NCBI GenBank assembly: GCA_023430325.1 | Contig: JAEZAU010000228.1 | Location: 1 to 14,373, forward strand | Source of the DNA: Bacteroidota bacterium | Lineage (GTDB): Bacteria > Bacteroidota > Bacteroidia > Flavobacteriales_F > PHOS-HE28 | Length of the DNA stretch: 14,373 nucleotides | Direction of reading: 5' to 3' | In this document: positions 5,782 to 13,514 of the stretch, piece by piece | Numbering within the stretch: position 1 is the first letter of the stretch | How the letters are laid out: every line of letters begins with the position of its first letter | Program-made: the position numbers and the translations under genes | The notes under the pieces: model-generated | Database searches by the model: none | Told to the model about the DNA's origin: nothing | Seen by the model: the letters and a program-made list of their open reading frames with translations, nothing else

Positions 5782-8028
5782 TCAATTATCCCTCCTTGGA
5801 CCGCGATCGCGGCTGAACTCCCGCCTTGGGCGATCATCACGGCGCTCGCGGCGCTCACCGCCATCTCCGTTCTCGCTGCGCTCCGGACGCTCCACGTAAC
5901 CTTCCGGCTTCGGCAGAAGCACGCGGCGGCTCAGCTTCAGCTTTCCGCTGCGCGGATCCTTGCCGGTCACCTGGAATTCCACCATGTCACCTTCCTTCAG
6001 CACATCCTCCACGCGCTCGATCCGTTTCCAATCGAGTTCGCTTACATGCAGCAGACCGTCGGTGCCGGGCAGCACTTCCACGAAGGCGCCGTATGGCATA
6101 ATCGTTTTCACCTTGCCTTTGTAGGTGGCGCCAACTTCGGCCTGTGCAGGATTGGCGATCGCGTTCACACGTGCAAGTGCCGCATCAATGCTGGCCTTGT
6201 CTGCGCTCATGATCTCCACTACACCGCGGCCGTTCACCTCATCGATCGAAATGGTGGCACCGGTCTCTGCCTGGATCTCCTGTATCACACGGCCACCGGG
6301 GCCGATCACAGCGCCTATCGATTCTTTCGGGATCTCAATGGTGATGATGCGTGGTGCATGTGCCTTGTAATCCTCGCGAGGCTTGTCCAGCGTCTTCATC
6401 ATTTCGCCGAGGATGTGCAGGCGGCCTTTTCGGGCCTGCTCCAGCGCCTGTGCGAGCACTTCGTAAGGGAGGCCGTCCACTTTCATGTCCATCTGCGTGG
6501 CGGTGATGCCTTTTTCGGTTCCGCAGATCTTGAAGTCCATATCACCAAGGAAATCCTCGTCGCCGAGGATGTCGCTAAGGATCGCGTGGCGTGTACCATC
6601 GCTGATCATGCCCATGGCGATACCGCTCACGGGCGCCTTGAGCTTCACACCGGCATCCATCAACGCGAGCGTTCCACTGCACACCGTTGCCATGGAGCTC
6701 GATCCGTTGCTTTCAAGGATGTCGCAGTTCAGGCGGATGGTGTACGGGTTCTCGGGCAGGCCGGGGATCATCGGTTTCAGAGCGCGAAGCGCCAGGTTGC
6801 CATGGCCCACTTCACGACGGCCGGGGCCGCGGATCGGTTTCACTTCGCCGGTGCTGAAGCTCGGGAAGTTGTAGTGCAACATGAAGTTCTCGCTGCCTTT
6901 GCGCGTGGCGAGATCGATGGTCTGCTCATCAAGCGAGCTTCCGAGGGTGACCATATTGATCGCCTGGGTCTCACCACGGGTGAAGATGGCGCTGCCGTGC
7001 GTGCCGGGCAGCACGTCCACCTCGCACCAGATCGGGCGGATCTCATCGGTACGGCGGCCATCGAGGCGCTTGCCGTGATCGAGGGTCACGTTCCGTACGG
7101 CCTTCTTCTGCACCTTCTTGAAGTAGCGAGCCAGCATCGCCTTGTCAGCGACCAGGATCTCTTCTTCGGTCAAGGTGGCCATGAAGTCTTCCTTCACCTG
7201 CTTGAACTTGGTACCACGCTCTTCCTTGCCACTTGGTTCCATGGCGAGGTCGTAATAGCGCTGGTAGCAATACTCCATGATGCGCTTCTCGAGCTCCGGG
7301 TTGTTGGCCTCGTGCTCGTAGGTACGCTTGGCCTGGCTTTTCGGCACCATGCGGCCCAGATCTTCCAGCGCTTCGCACTGCATCTGGATCACCTGATGCG
7401 CGATCTTGATCGCTTCGATCATATCCGCCTCCTGCACCTCCTTCATTTCACCCTCCACCATGAGGACATCGCGCTTGGTACCGGCCACGATAAGGTCGAG
7501 GTCCGCGCGCTCCATATCGGTCACTTCCGGGTTGATCCGGTACTGGCCATCGATCAGTGCCACACGTACTTCGCTCACCGGGCCACCGAACGGGATATCG
7601 CTCACGGCCAGGGCTGCAGAAGCGGCCAGGCAGGCGATCGCATCGGACGGGTTCTTCTTGTCGCTGCTCATGAGGGACACCACTACCTGGGTGTCGCCAT
7701 GGAAATCATCGGGGAAGAGCGGGCGAAGTGCGCGGTCCACCAGGCGGCTGGTGAGTACTTCGTGATCGCTCGGGCGTGCTTCACGCTTGAAAAATCCGCC
7801 GGGGAAACGGCCGGCAGCGCTGAATTTCTCGCGGTATTCCACCTGCAAAGGCAGAAAATCGATGCCCTCGCGGGCCTCTTTGGTCGCCACAACGGTGGCG
7901 AGCAGGATGGTGTCACCTATGCGCACGGTGACGGCGCCATCGGCCTGCTTGGCAAGAACACCTGTTTCAATGGTGATCTGTTTGCCATCGGGCATGTTGA
8001 TGGTCTTGCGTATTCCTTCTGGTCTCAT
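5782..8028 (-). CDS. pnp: Polyribonucleotide nucleotidyltransferase (PNPase)
   Basis: This 748-residue enzyme degrades RNA phosphorolytically in the 3'-5' direction in the cytoplasm. Its domain order is complete: first RNase PH domain (about 1-225), helical linker (about 230-320), catalytic second RNase PH domain (about 320-555), KH domain with G576-P-G-G579 (about 560-625) and S1 domain (about 633-703). Phosphate-site and catalytic landmarks are RREVGHG (404-410), SNGSSS (440-445) and the acidic cluster GDEDFLGDMD with D490 and D496. After the S1 domain comes an Arg/Glu/Asp-rich tail (about 713-748), probably disordered and RNA- or protein-binding. The ATG at 8028 matches the family N-terminus. 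The gene is downstream of rpsO in the same direction, the classical rpsO-pnp order, and read-through of the terminator between them may add to its expression. Confidence 0.98.
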   Translation of the reverse strand: MRPEGIRKTINMPDGKQITIETGVLAKQADGAVTVRIGDTILLATVVATKEAREGIDFLPLQVEYREKFSAAGRFPGGFFKREARPSDHEVLTSRLVDRALRPLFPDDFHGDTQVVVSLMSSDKKNPSDAIACLAASAALAVSDIPFGGPVSEVRVALIDGQYRINPEVTDMERADLDLIVAGTKRDVLMVEGEMKEVQEADMIEAIKIAHQVIQMQCEALEDLGRMVPKSQAKRTYEHEANNPELEKRIMEYCYQRYYDLAMEPSGKEERGTKFKQVKEDFMATLTEEEILVADKAMLARYFKKVQKKAVRNVTLDHGKRLDGRRTDEIRPIWCEVDVLPGTHGSAIFTRGETQAINMVTLGSSLDEQTIDLATRKGSENFMLHYNFPSFSTGEVKPIRGPGRREVGHGNLALRALKPMIPGLPENPYTIRLNCDILESNGSSSMATVCSGTLALMDAGVKLKAPVSGIAMGMISDGTRHAILSDILGDEDFLGDMDFKICGTEKGITATQMDMKVDGLPYEVLAQALEQARKGRLHILGEMMKTLDKPREDYKAHAPRIITIEIPKESIGAVIGPGGRVIQEIQAETGATISIDEVNGRGVVEIMSADKASIDAALARVNAIANPAQAEVGATYKGKVKTIMPYGAFVEVLPGTDGLLHVSELDWKRIERVEDVLKEGDMVEFQVTGKDPRSGKLKLSRRVLLPKPEGYVERPERSENGDGGERRERRDDRPRREFSRDRGPRRDN

Positions 8029-8098
8029 CTTGTTCTTTTTTCCTCTTGTTACCTACGTGTTGGCCCCTTTGGCCTTGGACCTCCTGGTCCGTATAAAG
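8029..8098 (-). promoter_or_regulatory. pnp 5' leader with small hairpins
   Basis: On the minus strand the 70 bp between the rpsO terminator and the pnp start contain GGACC-AGGA-GGTCC (8077-8090) and GGCC-AAAGG-GGCC (8062-8074), then a purine-rich stretch with AAGAGGAAAAAAG before the ATG. In other bacteria the pnp leader is the target of PNPase autoregulation. Here only the short hairpins are visible, and no clear TAnnTTTG box is seen. Confidence 0.3.
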
Positions 8099-8099
8099 A

Positions 8100-8132
8100 A
8101 AAGGGCGATCGTTCATCACGATCGCCCCCTTT
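8100..8132 (-). terminator. Rho-independent terminator after rpsO
   Basis: The perfect 10-bp stem GGGCGATCGT (8103-8112) / ACGATCGCCC (8118-8127) encloses TCATC. On the minus strand it is followed by TTTTCTTTAT and lies about 50 bp after the rpsO stop. It separates rpsO from pnp but, as in other rpsO-pnp operons, may be leaky. Confidence 0.85.
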
Positions 8133-8181
8133 CGATCTAAAATGTTCTTCGTGTTCCGATAGCCTCCGCGGCCGGCATGGC

Positions 8182-8451
8182 TTACTTACGCAAGCCCAGC
8201 TTACCGATGATGGCACGATACCGCTCGATATCGTACATCTTCAAATAGGCCAGCAGTTGTTTGCGCTTGCCTACCATGGTCATCAGCGCCTTTTCAGTGC
8301 CGTGGTCCTTTTTATGGGTCTTCAGGTGGCCGGTAAGATGGTTGATGCGCTCGGTGAAGAGTGCGATCTGGCTTTCTGCACCACCGGTATTCTTCTGGGA
8401 ACCACCGTGTTGCTTGAAGATCTCCTTCTTGGCTTCGCTCGTCAGGTACAT
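8182..8451 (-). CDS. rpsO: 30S ribosomal protein S15
   Basis: The 89-residue protein from the ATG at 8451 has the exact length of bacterial S15. It begins MYLTSEAKKEIF, then shows the conserved central segment TGGAESQIALFTERINHL, then HKKDHGTEKALM, and ends RYRAIIGKLGLRK. S15 binds the central domain of 16S rRNA as a primary assembly protein. The frame stays open upstream to a start at 8601, but that extension crosses the intergenic dyad and a promoter-like element and has no family support. The position upstream of pnp is the conserved arrangement. Confidence 0.98.
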   Translation of the reverse strand: MYLTSEAKKEIFKQHGGSQKNTGGAESQIALFTERINHLTGHLKTHKKDHGTEKALMTMVGKRKQLLAYLKMYDIERYRAIIGKLGLRK

Positions 8452-8472
8452 GTCTATGGTCGAAACAGGCGG

Positions 8473-8502
8473 CGAAGATACATCTTTTGGCTGAATGGAC
8501 AA
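8473..8502 (-). promoter_or_regulatory. Bacteroidota-type promoter of rpsO
   Basis: On the minus strand TTG (8502-8500) is followed after 19 bp by TATCTTCG (8480-8473), one mismatch from the TAnnTTTG -7 consensus. The rpsO ATG is about 21 bp further on, giving a very short leader. The spacing agrees with the -33/-7 arrangement known for this phylum. Confidence 0.55.
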
Positions 8503-8514
8503 TTTGCTGTCAGT

Positions 8515-8599
8515 GTCATTCCGGGCTTGACCCGGAATCGCGTAGACATACACTCCGGCTGTATCCTTTTCGCGATTCCGGCTCGGGGGCCGGAATGAC
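8515..8599. repeat. Nested inverted repeat between accD and rpsO
   Basis: The arm at 8515-8542 and the arm at 8571-8599 are inverted copies: GTCATTCCGG/CCGGAATGAC outside and CCGGAATCGCG/CGCGATTCCGG inside. Each arm is itself palindromic, with ATTCCGGG/CCCGGAAT on the left and ATTCCGGC/GCCGGAAT on the right. The structure ends 2 bp from the accD stop, so it can act as its transcript end. The GTCATTCCGG core resembles palindromic intergenic repeats seen in many bacterial genomes. Confidence 0.75.
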
Positions 8600-8600
8600 A

Positions 8601-9446
8601 TCAGTTCCTGAAGAACCCAAAGAACCGCGAAAGGGTATTCTTCAAGTCCTTGCGATGTACGATCTTGTCCAGGAAGCCGTGTTCCAGAACGAATTCACTG
8701 GTCTGGAAACCTTCGGGCAGATCGCGGCCGATCGTCTCGCGCACGACGCGGGGGCCAGCAAAGCCGATAAGTGCCTTGGGTTCAGCGATATTAAGGTCGC
8801 CTAACATCGCGAAACTGGCAGTAACACCACCCGTGGTAGGATCGGTGAGTATGCTGATGTACGGAAGCTTCTTCTGTGCCAGCTGGCTGAGCTTGGCGCT
8901 GGTCTTGGCCATCTGCATGAGGCTGAATCCGGCCTCCATCATGCGGGCACCGCCGCTCTTGCTTATGATCACGAATGGGCACTTGCGCTTCATGGCCTGA
9001 TCGGCGGCCAGCGCGATCTTTTCGCCCACCACGCTGCCCATGCTTCCGCCGATGAACCGGAAATCCATGCAGGCGATCACCACGTTATGCTTGTCCAGTT
9101 TGCCTTCGGCCGCACGCAAAGCATCGTTGAGGCCGGTGTCCTTGCGGGTCTTCGTCAGGCGATCCACATACTTCTTGGTATCCTCGAACTGCAACGGATC
9201 ACCGGCGATCAGATCGGCGCCGATCTCCGTGTACTTCTGGTCATCGAACAGGATGGCGAAATATTCAGCGCTGCCGATCTTCTCATGATGATCGCACTTT
9301 GAGCAGACCCAGAGGTTGTCCTCATGATCTTCGGAGGTCATCACCTCCTTGCACTCCGGGCACTTGTACCAGAGACCTTCCGGCGTCTCCTTCTTCTCCT
9401 CGGTACTGGTGGTGATACCTTCCTTAACGCGTGTGAACCAGCCCAT
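8601..9446 (-). CDS. accD: Acetyl-CoA carboxylase carboxyltransferase subunit beta
   Basis: The 281-residue protein is the beta half of the carboxyltransferase that moves the carboxyl group from biotin to acetyl-CoA to make malonyl-CoA, the first step of fatty-acid synthesis. The N-terminal zinc ribbon is complete (C29-x2-C32, C48-x2-C51). The crotonase-fold core shows GGSMGSVVGEKI (133-144), SGGARMMEAG (164-173), DPTTGGVTASFAM (202-214) and FAGPRVV (229-235). The start at 9446 gives the conserved MGWFTRVKEGI. Non-ATG in-frame starts further up (TTG at 9566) would translate the low-complexity tract and are rejected. The alpha subunit gene accA is not in the window. The gene follows fbaB-like in the same direction with a 159-bp spacer. 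Confidence 0.97.
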   Translation of the reverse strand: MGWFTRVKEGITTSTEEKKETPEGLWYKCPECKEVMTSEDHEDNLWVCSKCDHHEKIGSAEYFAILFDDQKYTEIGADLIAGDPLQFEDTKKYVDRLTKTRKDTGLNDALRAAEGKLDKHNVVIACMDFRFIGGSMGSVVGEKIALAADQAMKRKCPFVIISKSGGARMMEAGFSLMQMAKTSAKLSQLAQKKLPYISILTDPTTGGVTASFAMLGDLNIAEPKALIGFAGPRVVRETIGRDLPEGFQTSEFVLEHGFLDKIVHRKDLKNTLSRFFGFFRN

Positions 9447-9454
9447 GTGGGTTT

Positions 9455-9550
9455 GGAAGTTGAGGTGGTTGAGGAGTTGAGGTAGTTGGGGAGTTGAGGT
9501 AGTTGTGGAGGTGGAGGCAGTTGGGGAAGTTGAGGCAGTTGGGGAGTTGT
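9455..9550. repeat. Low-complexity tandem repeat (8-9 bp / 17 bp period) upstream of accD
   Basis: The plus strand is almost pure G/T/A-purine alternation built from AGTTGAGG(T/C) and AGTTGGGG units. The 17-bp composite AGTTGAGGYAGTTGGGG occurs at 9475-9491, 9528-9544 and, with one change, 9492-9508. It starts about 9 bp before the accD ATG, so it occupies the leader or promoter region. The minus strand reads as C/A/T-rich, essentially G-poor RNA. Imperfect tandem copies suggest length variability by slippage. Confidence 0.8.
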
Positions 9551-9605
9551 ATTTCCAACCAAACAAGCCACTCGACTACCTCAACCGAGTTTCAACCTGA
9601 GTTCC

Positions 9606-10676
9606 CTACGCAATAGTAACACCCTTATCCAGATAAACATCCTGGATCGTGTTCAGGAGCTGGATGCCTTCGTTCATTGGGCGCTGGAATGCCTTGCGGC
9701 CGCTGATCAGCCCCTGCCCGCCCGCGCGTTTGTTGATCACTGCGGTCTTCACCGCTTCCTTGGTATCGCTTTCGCCGCTGCTGGCACCACCGCTGTTGAT
9801 CAGGCCGATGCGGCCCATGTAGCAGTTGGCCACCTGGTAACGGCACAGATCGATCGGGTGATCGCTGCTCAGATCGCTGTAGACTTTTTTATGTGTCTTG
9901 CCGTAGCCTTTCAGCGCGTTGTAGCCGCCGTTGTTCTCCGGAAGCTTCTGCTTGATGATGTCCGCCTTGATGGTAACGCCGAGGTGGTTGGCCTGGCCGG
10001 TGAGGTCGGCGGCCACGTGATAATCGGTGCCGTTCTGCTTGAATTCGCTGTTGCGCAGGTAGCACCACAGTATTGTGGCCATTCCGAGTTCATGCGCCAG
10101 CTCAAAAGCCTCGGCGATCTCCACGATCTGGCGCGTGCTCTCTTCACTGCCGAAATAGATGGTGGCGCCCACGGCCACCGCACCCATTTCCCACGCGCTC
10201 TCCACACTGCCGAAGAGCACCTGGTCGTACTTGTTCGGCGCGGTCATCAGTTCATTGTGGTTGATCTTCACGATGAACGGGATCTTGTGCGCGTACTTTC
10301 GGGCGCAGCTGGCCAGCACACCGAACGTGGAAGCCACACCGTTGCATCCGCCTTCCAGCGCCAGCTTCACGATGTTCTCCGGATCGAAGTATTGTGGATT
10401 CGGCGCAAAACTGGCACCGGCGCTGTGCTCTATGCCCTGGTCCACCGGGAGAATGCTCAGGTAGCCGGTGTTGGCCAGGCGGCCGCTGCCGTAAAGGGTC
10501 TGCAGGCTGCGCAATACCTGTGGGCTGCGATCGCTCTGGATGAAATACCGATCCACGAAATCGGGCCCGGGCAGGTGCAAGGTGCTCTTATCGATCGTCT
10601 TGCACTGATGGCCCAGCAGGCTTTCGGCATCATTCCCAAGCAACTCCTCGATCTTTCCGGCTTTCAGCGTCTGCAT
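9606..10676 (-). CDS. fbaB: Class I fructose-bisphosphate aldolase (FbaB/DhnA family)
   Basis: The 356-residue protein is close in length to E. coli FbaB. It would interconvert fructose 1,6-bisphosphate with dihydroxyacetone phosphate and glyceraldehyde 3-phosphate by Schiff-base chemistry in the cytoplasm. Recognisable blocks are ILPVDQGIEHS (75-85), VKINHNELM (136-144), the conserved ATIYFGS (171-177), VTIKADIIKQKLP (234-246, with K237 a likely Schiff-base lysine), and the phosphate-binding region INSGGASSG (293-301) followed by GGQGLISGRKAFQRP (319-333). No class II zinc-aldolase motif is present. The ATG at 10676 has a near-perfect -7 box about 23 bp upstream. The stop lies 159 bp before accD, so accD may be read from this promoter. 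Confidence 0.94.
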   Translation of the reverse strand: MQTLKAGKIEELLGNDAESLLGHQCKTIDKSTLHLPGPDFVDRYFIQSDRSPQVLRSLQTLYGSGRLANTGYLSILPVDQGIEHSAGASFAPNPQYFDPENIVKLALEGGCNGVASTFGVLASCARKYAHKIPFIVKINHNELMTAPNKYDQVLFGSVESAWEMGAVAVGATIYFGSEESTRQIVEIAEAFELAHELGMATILWCYLRNSEFKQNGTDYHVAADLTGQANHLGVTIKADIIKQKLPENNGGYNALKGYGKTHKKVYSDLSSDHPIDLCRYQVANCYMGRIGLINSGGASSGESDTKEAVKTAVINKRAGGQGLISGRKAFQRPMNEGIQLLNTIQDVYLDKGVTIA

Positions 10677-10698
10677 TATGATATAGTGTGATGGGCCG

Positions 10699-10706
10699 CA
10701 AAGGTA
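10699..10706 (-). promoter_or_regulatory. Bacteroidota -7 box of fbaB
   Basis: The minus strand reads TACCTTTG, a perfect match to TAnnTTTG, ending 23 bp before the ATG at 10676. No convincing -33 TTG lies at the usual spacing. The transcript would have a very short leader. Confidence 0.5.
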
Positions 10707-10740
10707 GGGGATATCGCCGCGATGCGTCCATGCCCGGATG

Positions 10741-10827
10741 TGCGTGAGCGATAGGAGCGGCAGCCCGCAGCGTAGCGAGGACTATAGCGGATAGCGCGAC
10801 CCGGAGGCTTTGCGAAGGGGCACGCCC
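10741..10827 (-). repeat. Dispersed intergenic repeat, copy 2 (inverted relative to copy 1)
   Basis: Read on the minus strand it matches 5459-5626. The segment 10741-10767 equals the complement of 5600-5626 over 27 bp without mismatch, 10775-10802 equals the complement of 5553-5580 over 28 bp with one mismatch, and GGGGCACGCCC (10817-10827) matches the far end. The copy lacks the 37-bp tandem duplication and the internal CCGGC hairpin of copy 1, so it is the more compact form. It lies in the 292-bp spacer between tamL and fbaB. Confidence 0.85.
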
Positions 10828-10881
10828 AAACCTTTCCGATCGATGTGGGCGAATTCCTGCCAGGGCGCGGCTACGCCTTCA

Positions 10882-10912
10882 AGTCCTCCCTGCGGTCCGG
10901 GCTTTCCGGCTC
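10882..10912 (+). repeat. Diverged third copy of the dispersed repeat core
   Basis: AGTCCTC (10882-10888) and CCGGGCTTTCCGGCTC (10897-10912) correspond to AGTCCTC and CCGGGCTGCCGCTC of copy 1, with a different spacer. Its orientation is opposite to the adjacent copy at 10741-10827, so the two form an inverted pair inside one spacer. The match is short and found by eye. Confidence 0.45.
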
Positions 10913-10968
10913 CGCCGCTTACGCTGTTCCCGGTTGAACGATCATGATCAGATAAATGCACGATATCC

Positions 10969-13449
10969 TCAGAACGGGTAACCGATGCCGAGGTTGAAAT
11001 TGAGCTGTGGCTTGTACTCCAGCACCGTTACACCTTCTGTCTCCAGTTGCTCCAGGTATTTCGTCTTCGGCTGAAAGAGCCAGCGCTCACCGATGGGCAG
11101 TGAGGGATCTTTTGTCTGCAGGCCCAGATCGAAACGGATCAGGAAGAAATCGAAATTCAACCGCGCCCCGAAACCAGTGCCTATGGCCAGTTCCGATGCG
11201 AAACGATCAAGCCGGAATTCGCTGCCCGGCTTTCGCGGATCTTCATCGATGTTCCAGATGTTGCCGGCATCCACGAATAGCGCGCCTTCCAGGAAACCGA
11301 TCAGATCGAAACGGTATTCGGCATTGGCCTCGATGCGTATCTCCCCGATGCGATCGAAGGCCAGCAACGGCGCACTGTACGAACCCGGGCCCACACTGCG
11401 CGCACGCCAGGCACGAAGGCCGTTGGCTCCGCCTACGAAAAAGCTGCTTTCAAAGGGAAGCACATCGAGATTGCCGTAGGGGACACCGATGCCACCGCCC
11501 AGCCTGAAGGCCAGGCTGCTCTTGTCATGGATGATGTGTCTGAGCCTGCTTTCCACATCGAGCTTGGCGTATTGGGCATACCGTATGCGATCGTAGGTAT
11601 AGAAACGGTTGCCCGCAGTATCCACTGCTTGTTCGGTACCCAGGAAATGGGGCACACCATAAGCCAGTTCTATCGTTGGCCTGAAGAAGTAGATGTTCCT
11701 GCGGCGCACGTTCTCCGGTGTGGTCATGGTGAGCATGGCCCGCGTGGCCACGATCAGGTGGTCGGTGTATGAATTGGTGAGCACCGGATCGTTCGCCTCC
11801 TGCAAATAGCGGATGAAATCATCGGACCGCTGCGGAATGTTGATCACGTTCACTTCGATCGGATACAAGCCGATGATGCGGCCCGCCGATTCATTCCACT
11901 CGTAACCGAAAGAGAGTTTGGCCAATGTCCGCGTGAAATCAGGCCGTTGCTGAAAATTGTACAGTGCGGTAACGCTCGTGCGTGGCGCAGCCGACCGGCC
12001 GAACCATTCGCGCTTGGCACATGGAAAGATGAAATGCGGGAATTGCAAGGAGATCTCCGGGCCGATGTTGATGGTATTGAAAAGCGTATTGTTGCCTAAT
12101 GCACCGGTGGTCTGTTCTTCCGTACCCGCGCCGCTGCCGGTAAGGCTTTGCTGGGCTTCGAGACCAAGGGTAAGCGTGGCCTGCAGTAGTCCCATGCTGC
12201 GGAACATGTTGCGGTGCCGGTAGCCCACATTGATGGAAGTACCAAGGAAACCGCCGCGGTTGGTACCGAAACCTTCGGTGGAAACGCCCTGGGTCTTCGC
12301 CGGGAGCAGATCGATGCGCGCGTTGGCCAGGCCGGGCCTGCCGGTACCTGTTGTATCATAGGTGATATCCACCCGATCGAAGACGCGCAATGCTGTTAAA
12401 CGACGATACGTGAGATCGGAATTGCTTTGCTGATAGCGATCATCAGGCCTGAAGAACACCGCGCTCAACAACGCATTGGGCCTGAAACGCGGTCTGCCTT
12501 CGTGCAACAGTTCATAACCCTTATGCTTCACCGTGTCAGGAACGATCCTTCTTCCACCTGCGAACAAGCGTGCCGTATTGATGGTTACATCATTGATGGT
12601 GTAGATGGTGCCTTCCGGCGTGCCCTGAAGGAGCTTGTCCTTTCCAAAAGGCCGTTCAAGCTGCATCACGATATCCACCTGATGATCGCCTACTGTGGTA
12701 TCGGCCGTGTAAGCCACCAGATCGCGGGTAAAGAACAGGTAGCCCATTTCCCGCAACCGATCGGTGATCCGCGATCTTTCCTTGTCCAGTTCATCGGCAT
12801 CGAACCGCTGGCCCGGTCTCAGGTGTGAGTTCTTCCAATCCTGCTGAACATGATGATGGATCGTAGGGTCATCTACCGAGTAGGTGATGTTACGGTACCG
12901 GTATTCAGGACCCGGTCTCACTGTGTATTCCACCGTGACCGAAGGGTGCTCCCTGAAGTTGCGATGACGAACATGGATGGAATCCTCCACCTGCGCGTGG
13001 AACCAGCCCTCCTTTTGCATGTAAAGGCGGATCTGTTCGGTGGATCGGTACATCTGGAGCGTATCGAAGATCACCGGGGGTTCGCCTACTGTTTCGCGCA
13101 GCCATTCACCCACGCTTCTTTTATAACCCTTGGGCTGTTTTCCCCGGGCCACGCGCTCCTCGTTCCGCTGTGCCAGTTGTTGTTCTTCGCGCACCCTTCG
13201 TTCTTCAAGCTTCGCAGGATCGGGAATGTTGTACAACCAGAGGTAGAACCGCATCAAGAGCACACGCTTGTTGGGCCGCTGCTTGATGATGGGTTCCAGT
13301 TCACTTTTCGGCACGCTGGTCTGCTTCACCACGACCTTGTTCTGGTCCAGGAGATATTGGCCTTCGGCAAGGCGTTTTGTGGGGTCGCAGCCGGCAAGAA
13401 GAATGAGCGCGCAGATCGCTGAAATGATATGGATGCGCCGGATCCGCAA
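10969..13449 (-). CDS. tamL: TamL-type outer-membrane lipoprotein of the Omp85/BamA superfamily
   Basis: The 826-residue protein starts with a short basic stretch, a hydrophobic helix and lipobox L18-A19-G20-C21, so it is a lipoprotein, the feature that separates Bacteroidota TamL from proteobacterial TamA. A charged, Glu/Arg-rich insertion at about 80-112 precedes the conserved GEPPVIFDT (122-130). Periplasmic POTRA-like repeats extend to about 385, and the 16-stranded barrel is expected from about 389 to the end. In the barrel, FVGGANGLRAWRARSVGPGS matches the conserved loop-6 region, and the protein ends in an aromatic Phe (GIGYPF) as barrel proteins do. The family works with TamB in outer-membrane protein or lipid delivery. 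No tamB is in the window, since the upstream neighbour is the divergent RNA methyltransferase. The ATG at 13449 fits the signal peptide. Confidence 0.92.
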   Translation of the reverse strand: MRIRRIHIISAICALILLAGCDPTKRLAEGQYLLDQNKVVVKQTSVPKSELEPIIKQRPNKRVLLMRFYLWLYNIPDPAKLEERRVREEQQLAQRNEERVARGKQPKGYKRSVGEWLRETVGEPPVIFDTLQMYRSTEQIRLYMQKEGWFHAQVEDSIHVRHRNFREHPSVTVEYTVRPGPEYRYRNITYSVDDPTIHHHVQQDWKNSHLRPGQRFDADELDKERSRITDRLREMGYLFFTRDLVAYTADTTVGDHQVDIVMQLERPFGKDKLLQGTPEGTIYTINDVTINTARLFAGGRRIVPDTVKHKGYELLHEGRPRFRPNALLSAVFFRPDDRYQQSNSDLTYRRLTALRVFDRVDITYDTTGTGRPGLANARIDLLPAKTQGVSTEGFGTNRGGFLGTSINVGYRHRNMFRSMGLLQATLTLGLEAQQSLTGSGAGTEEQTTGALGNNTLFNTINIGPEISLQFPHFIFPCAKREWFGRSAAPRTSVTALYNFQQRPDFTRTLAKLSFGYEWNESAGRIIGLYPIEVNVINIPQRSDDFIRYLQEANDPVLTNSYTDHLIVATRAMLTMTTPENVRRRNIYFFRPTIELAYGVPHFLGTEQAVDTAGNRFYTYDRIRYAQYAKLDVESRLRHIIHDKSSLAFRLGGGIGVPYGNLDVLPFESSFFVGGANGLRAWRARSVGPGSYSAPLLAFDRIGEIRIEANAEYRFDLIGFLEGALFVDAGNIWNIDEDPRKPGSEFRLDRFASELAIGTGFGARLNFDFFLIRFDLGLQTKDPSLPIGERWLFQPKTKYLEQLETEGVTVLEYKPQLNFNLGIGYPF

Positions 13450-13498
13450 TCGCGCTGCTATTTTGCGCCTCCGCCGGACCGCCGGCAGGAGTCGGCGC

Positions 13499-13506
13499 CA
13501 AAGATA
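13499..13506 (-). promoter_or_regulatory. Bacteroidota -7 box of tamL in the divergent spacer
   Basis: The minus strand reads TATCTTTG, a perfect TAnnTTTG match, about 50 bp before the tamL ATG. The 65-bp spacer must also contain the promoter of the divergent methyltransferase gene, and the box lies only 9 bp from that gene's GTG. A clear -33 element is not visible. Confidence 0.5.
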
Positions 13507-13514
13507 TCCGGACA

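Noticed and set aside
5713..8598. A 961-codon open frame on the plus strand
   Set aside because: It lies antisense to pnp and rpsO, which are unmistakable, crosses both terminators, and shows no recognisable domain. Its His/Leu/Ala-rich composition is what antisense translation of high-GC codons gives.
8452..8601. N-terminal extension of S15 by 50 residues
   Set aside because: It would read through the nested dyad and a promoter-like element. The 89-residue form matches the universal length of S15.
9447..9566. Thr/Ser/Pro-rich N-terminal extension of AccD
   Set aside because: It needs a TTG start and translates the tandem repeat. The ATG at 9446 gives the conserved N-terminus.
9858..10691. 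A 277-codon plus-strand frame opposite the aldolase gene
   Set aside because: It is a shadow of fbaB with no motif, and its composition fits complement translation.
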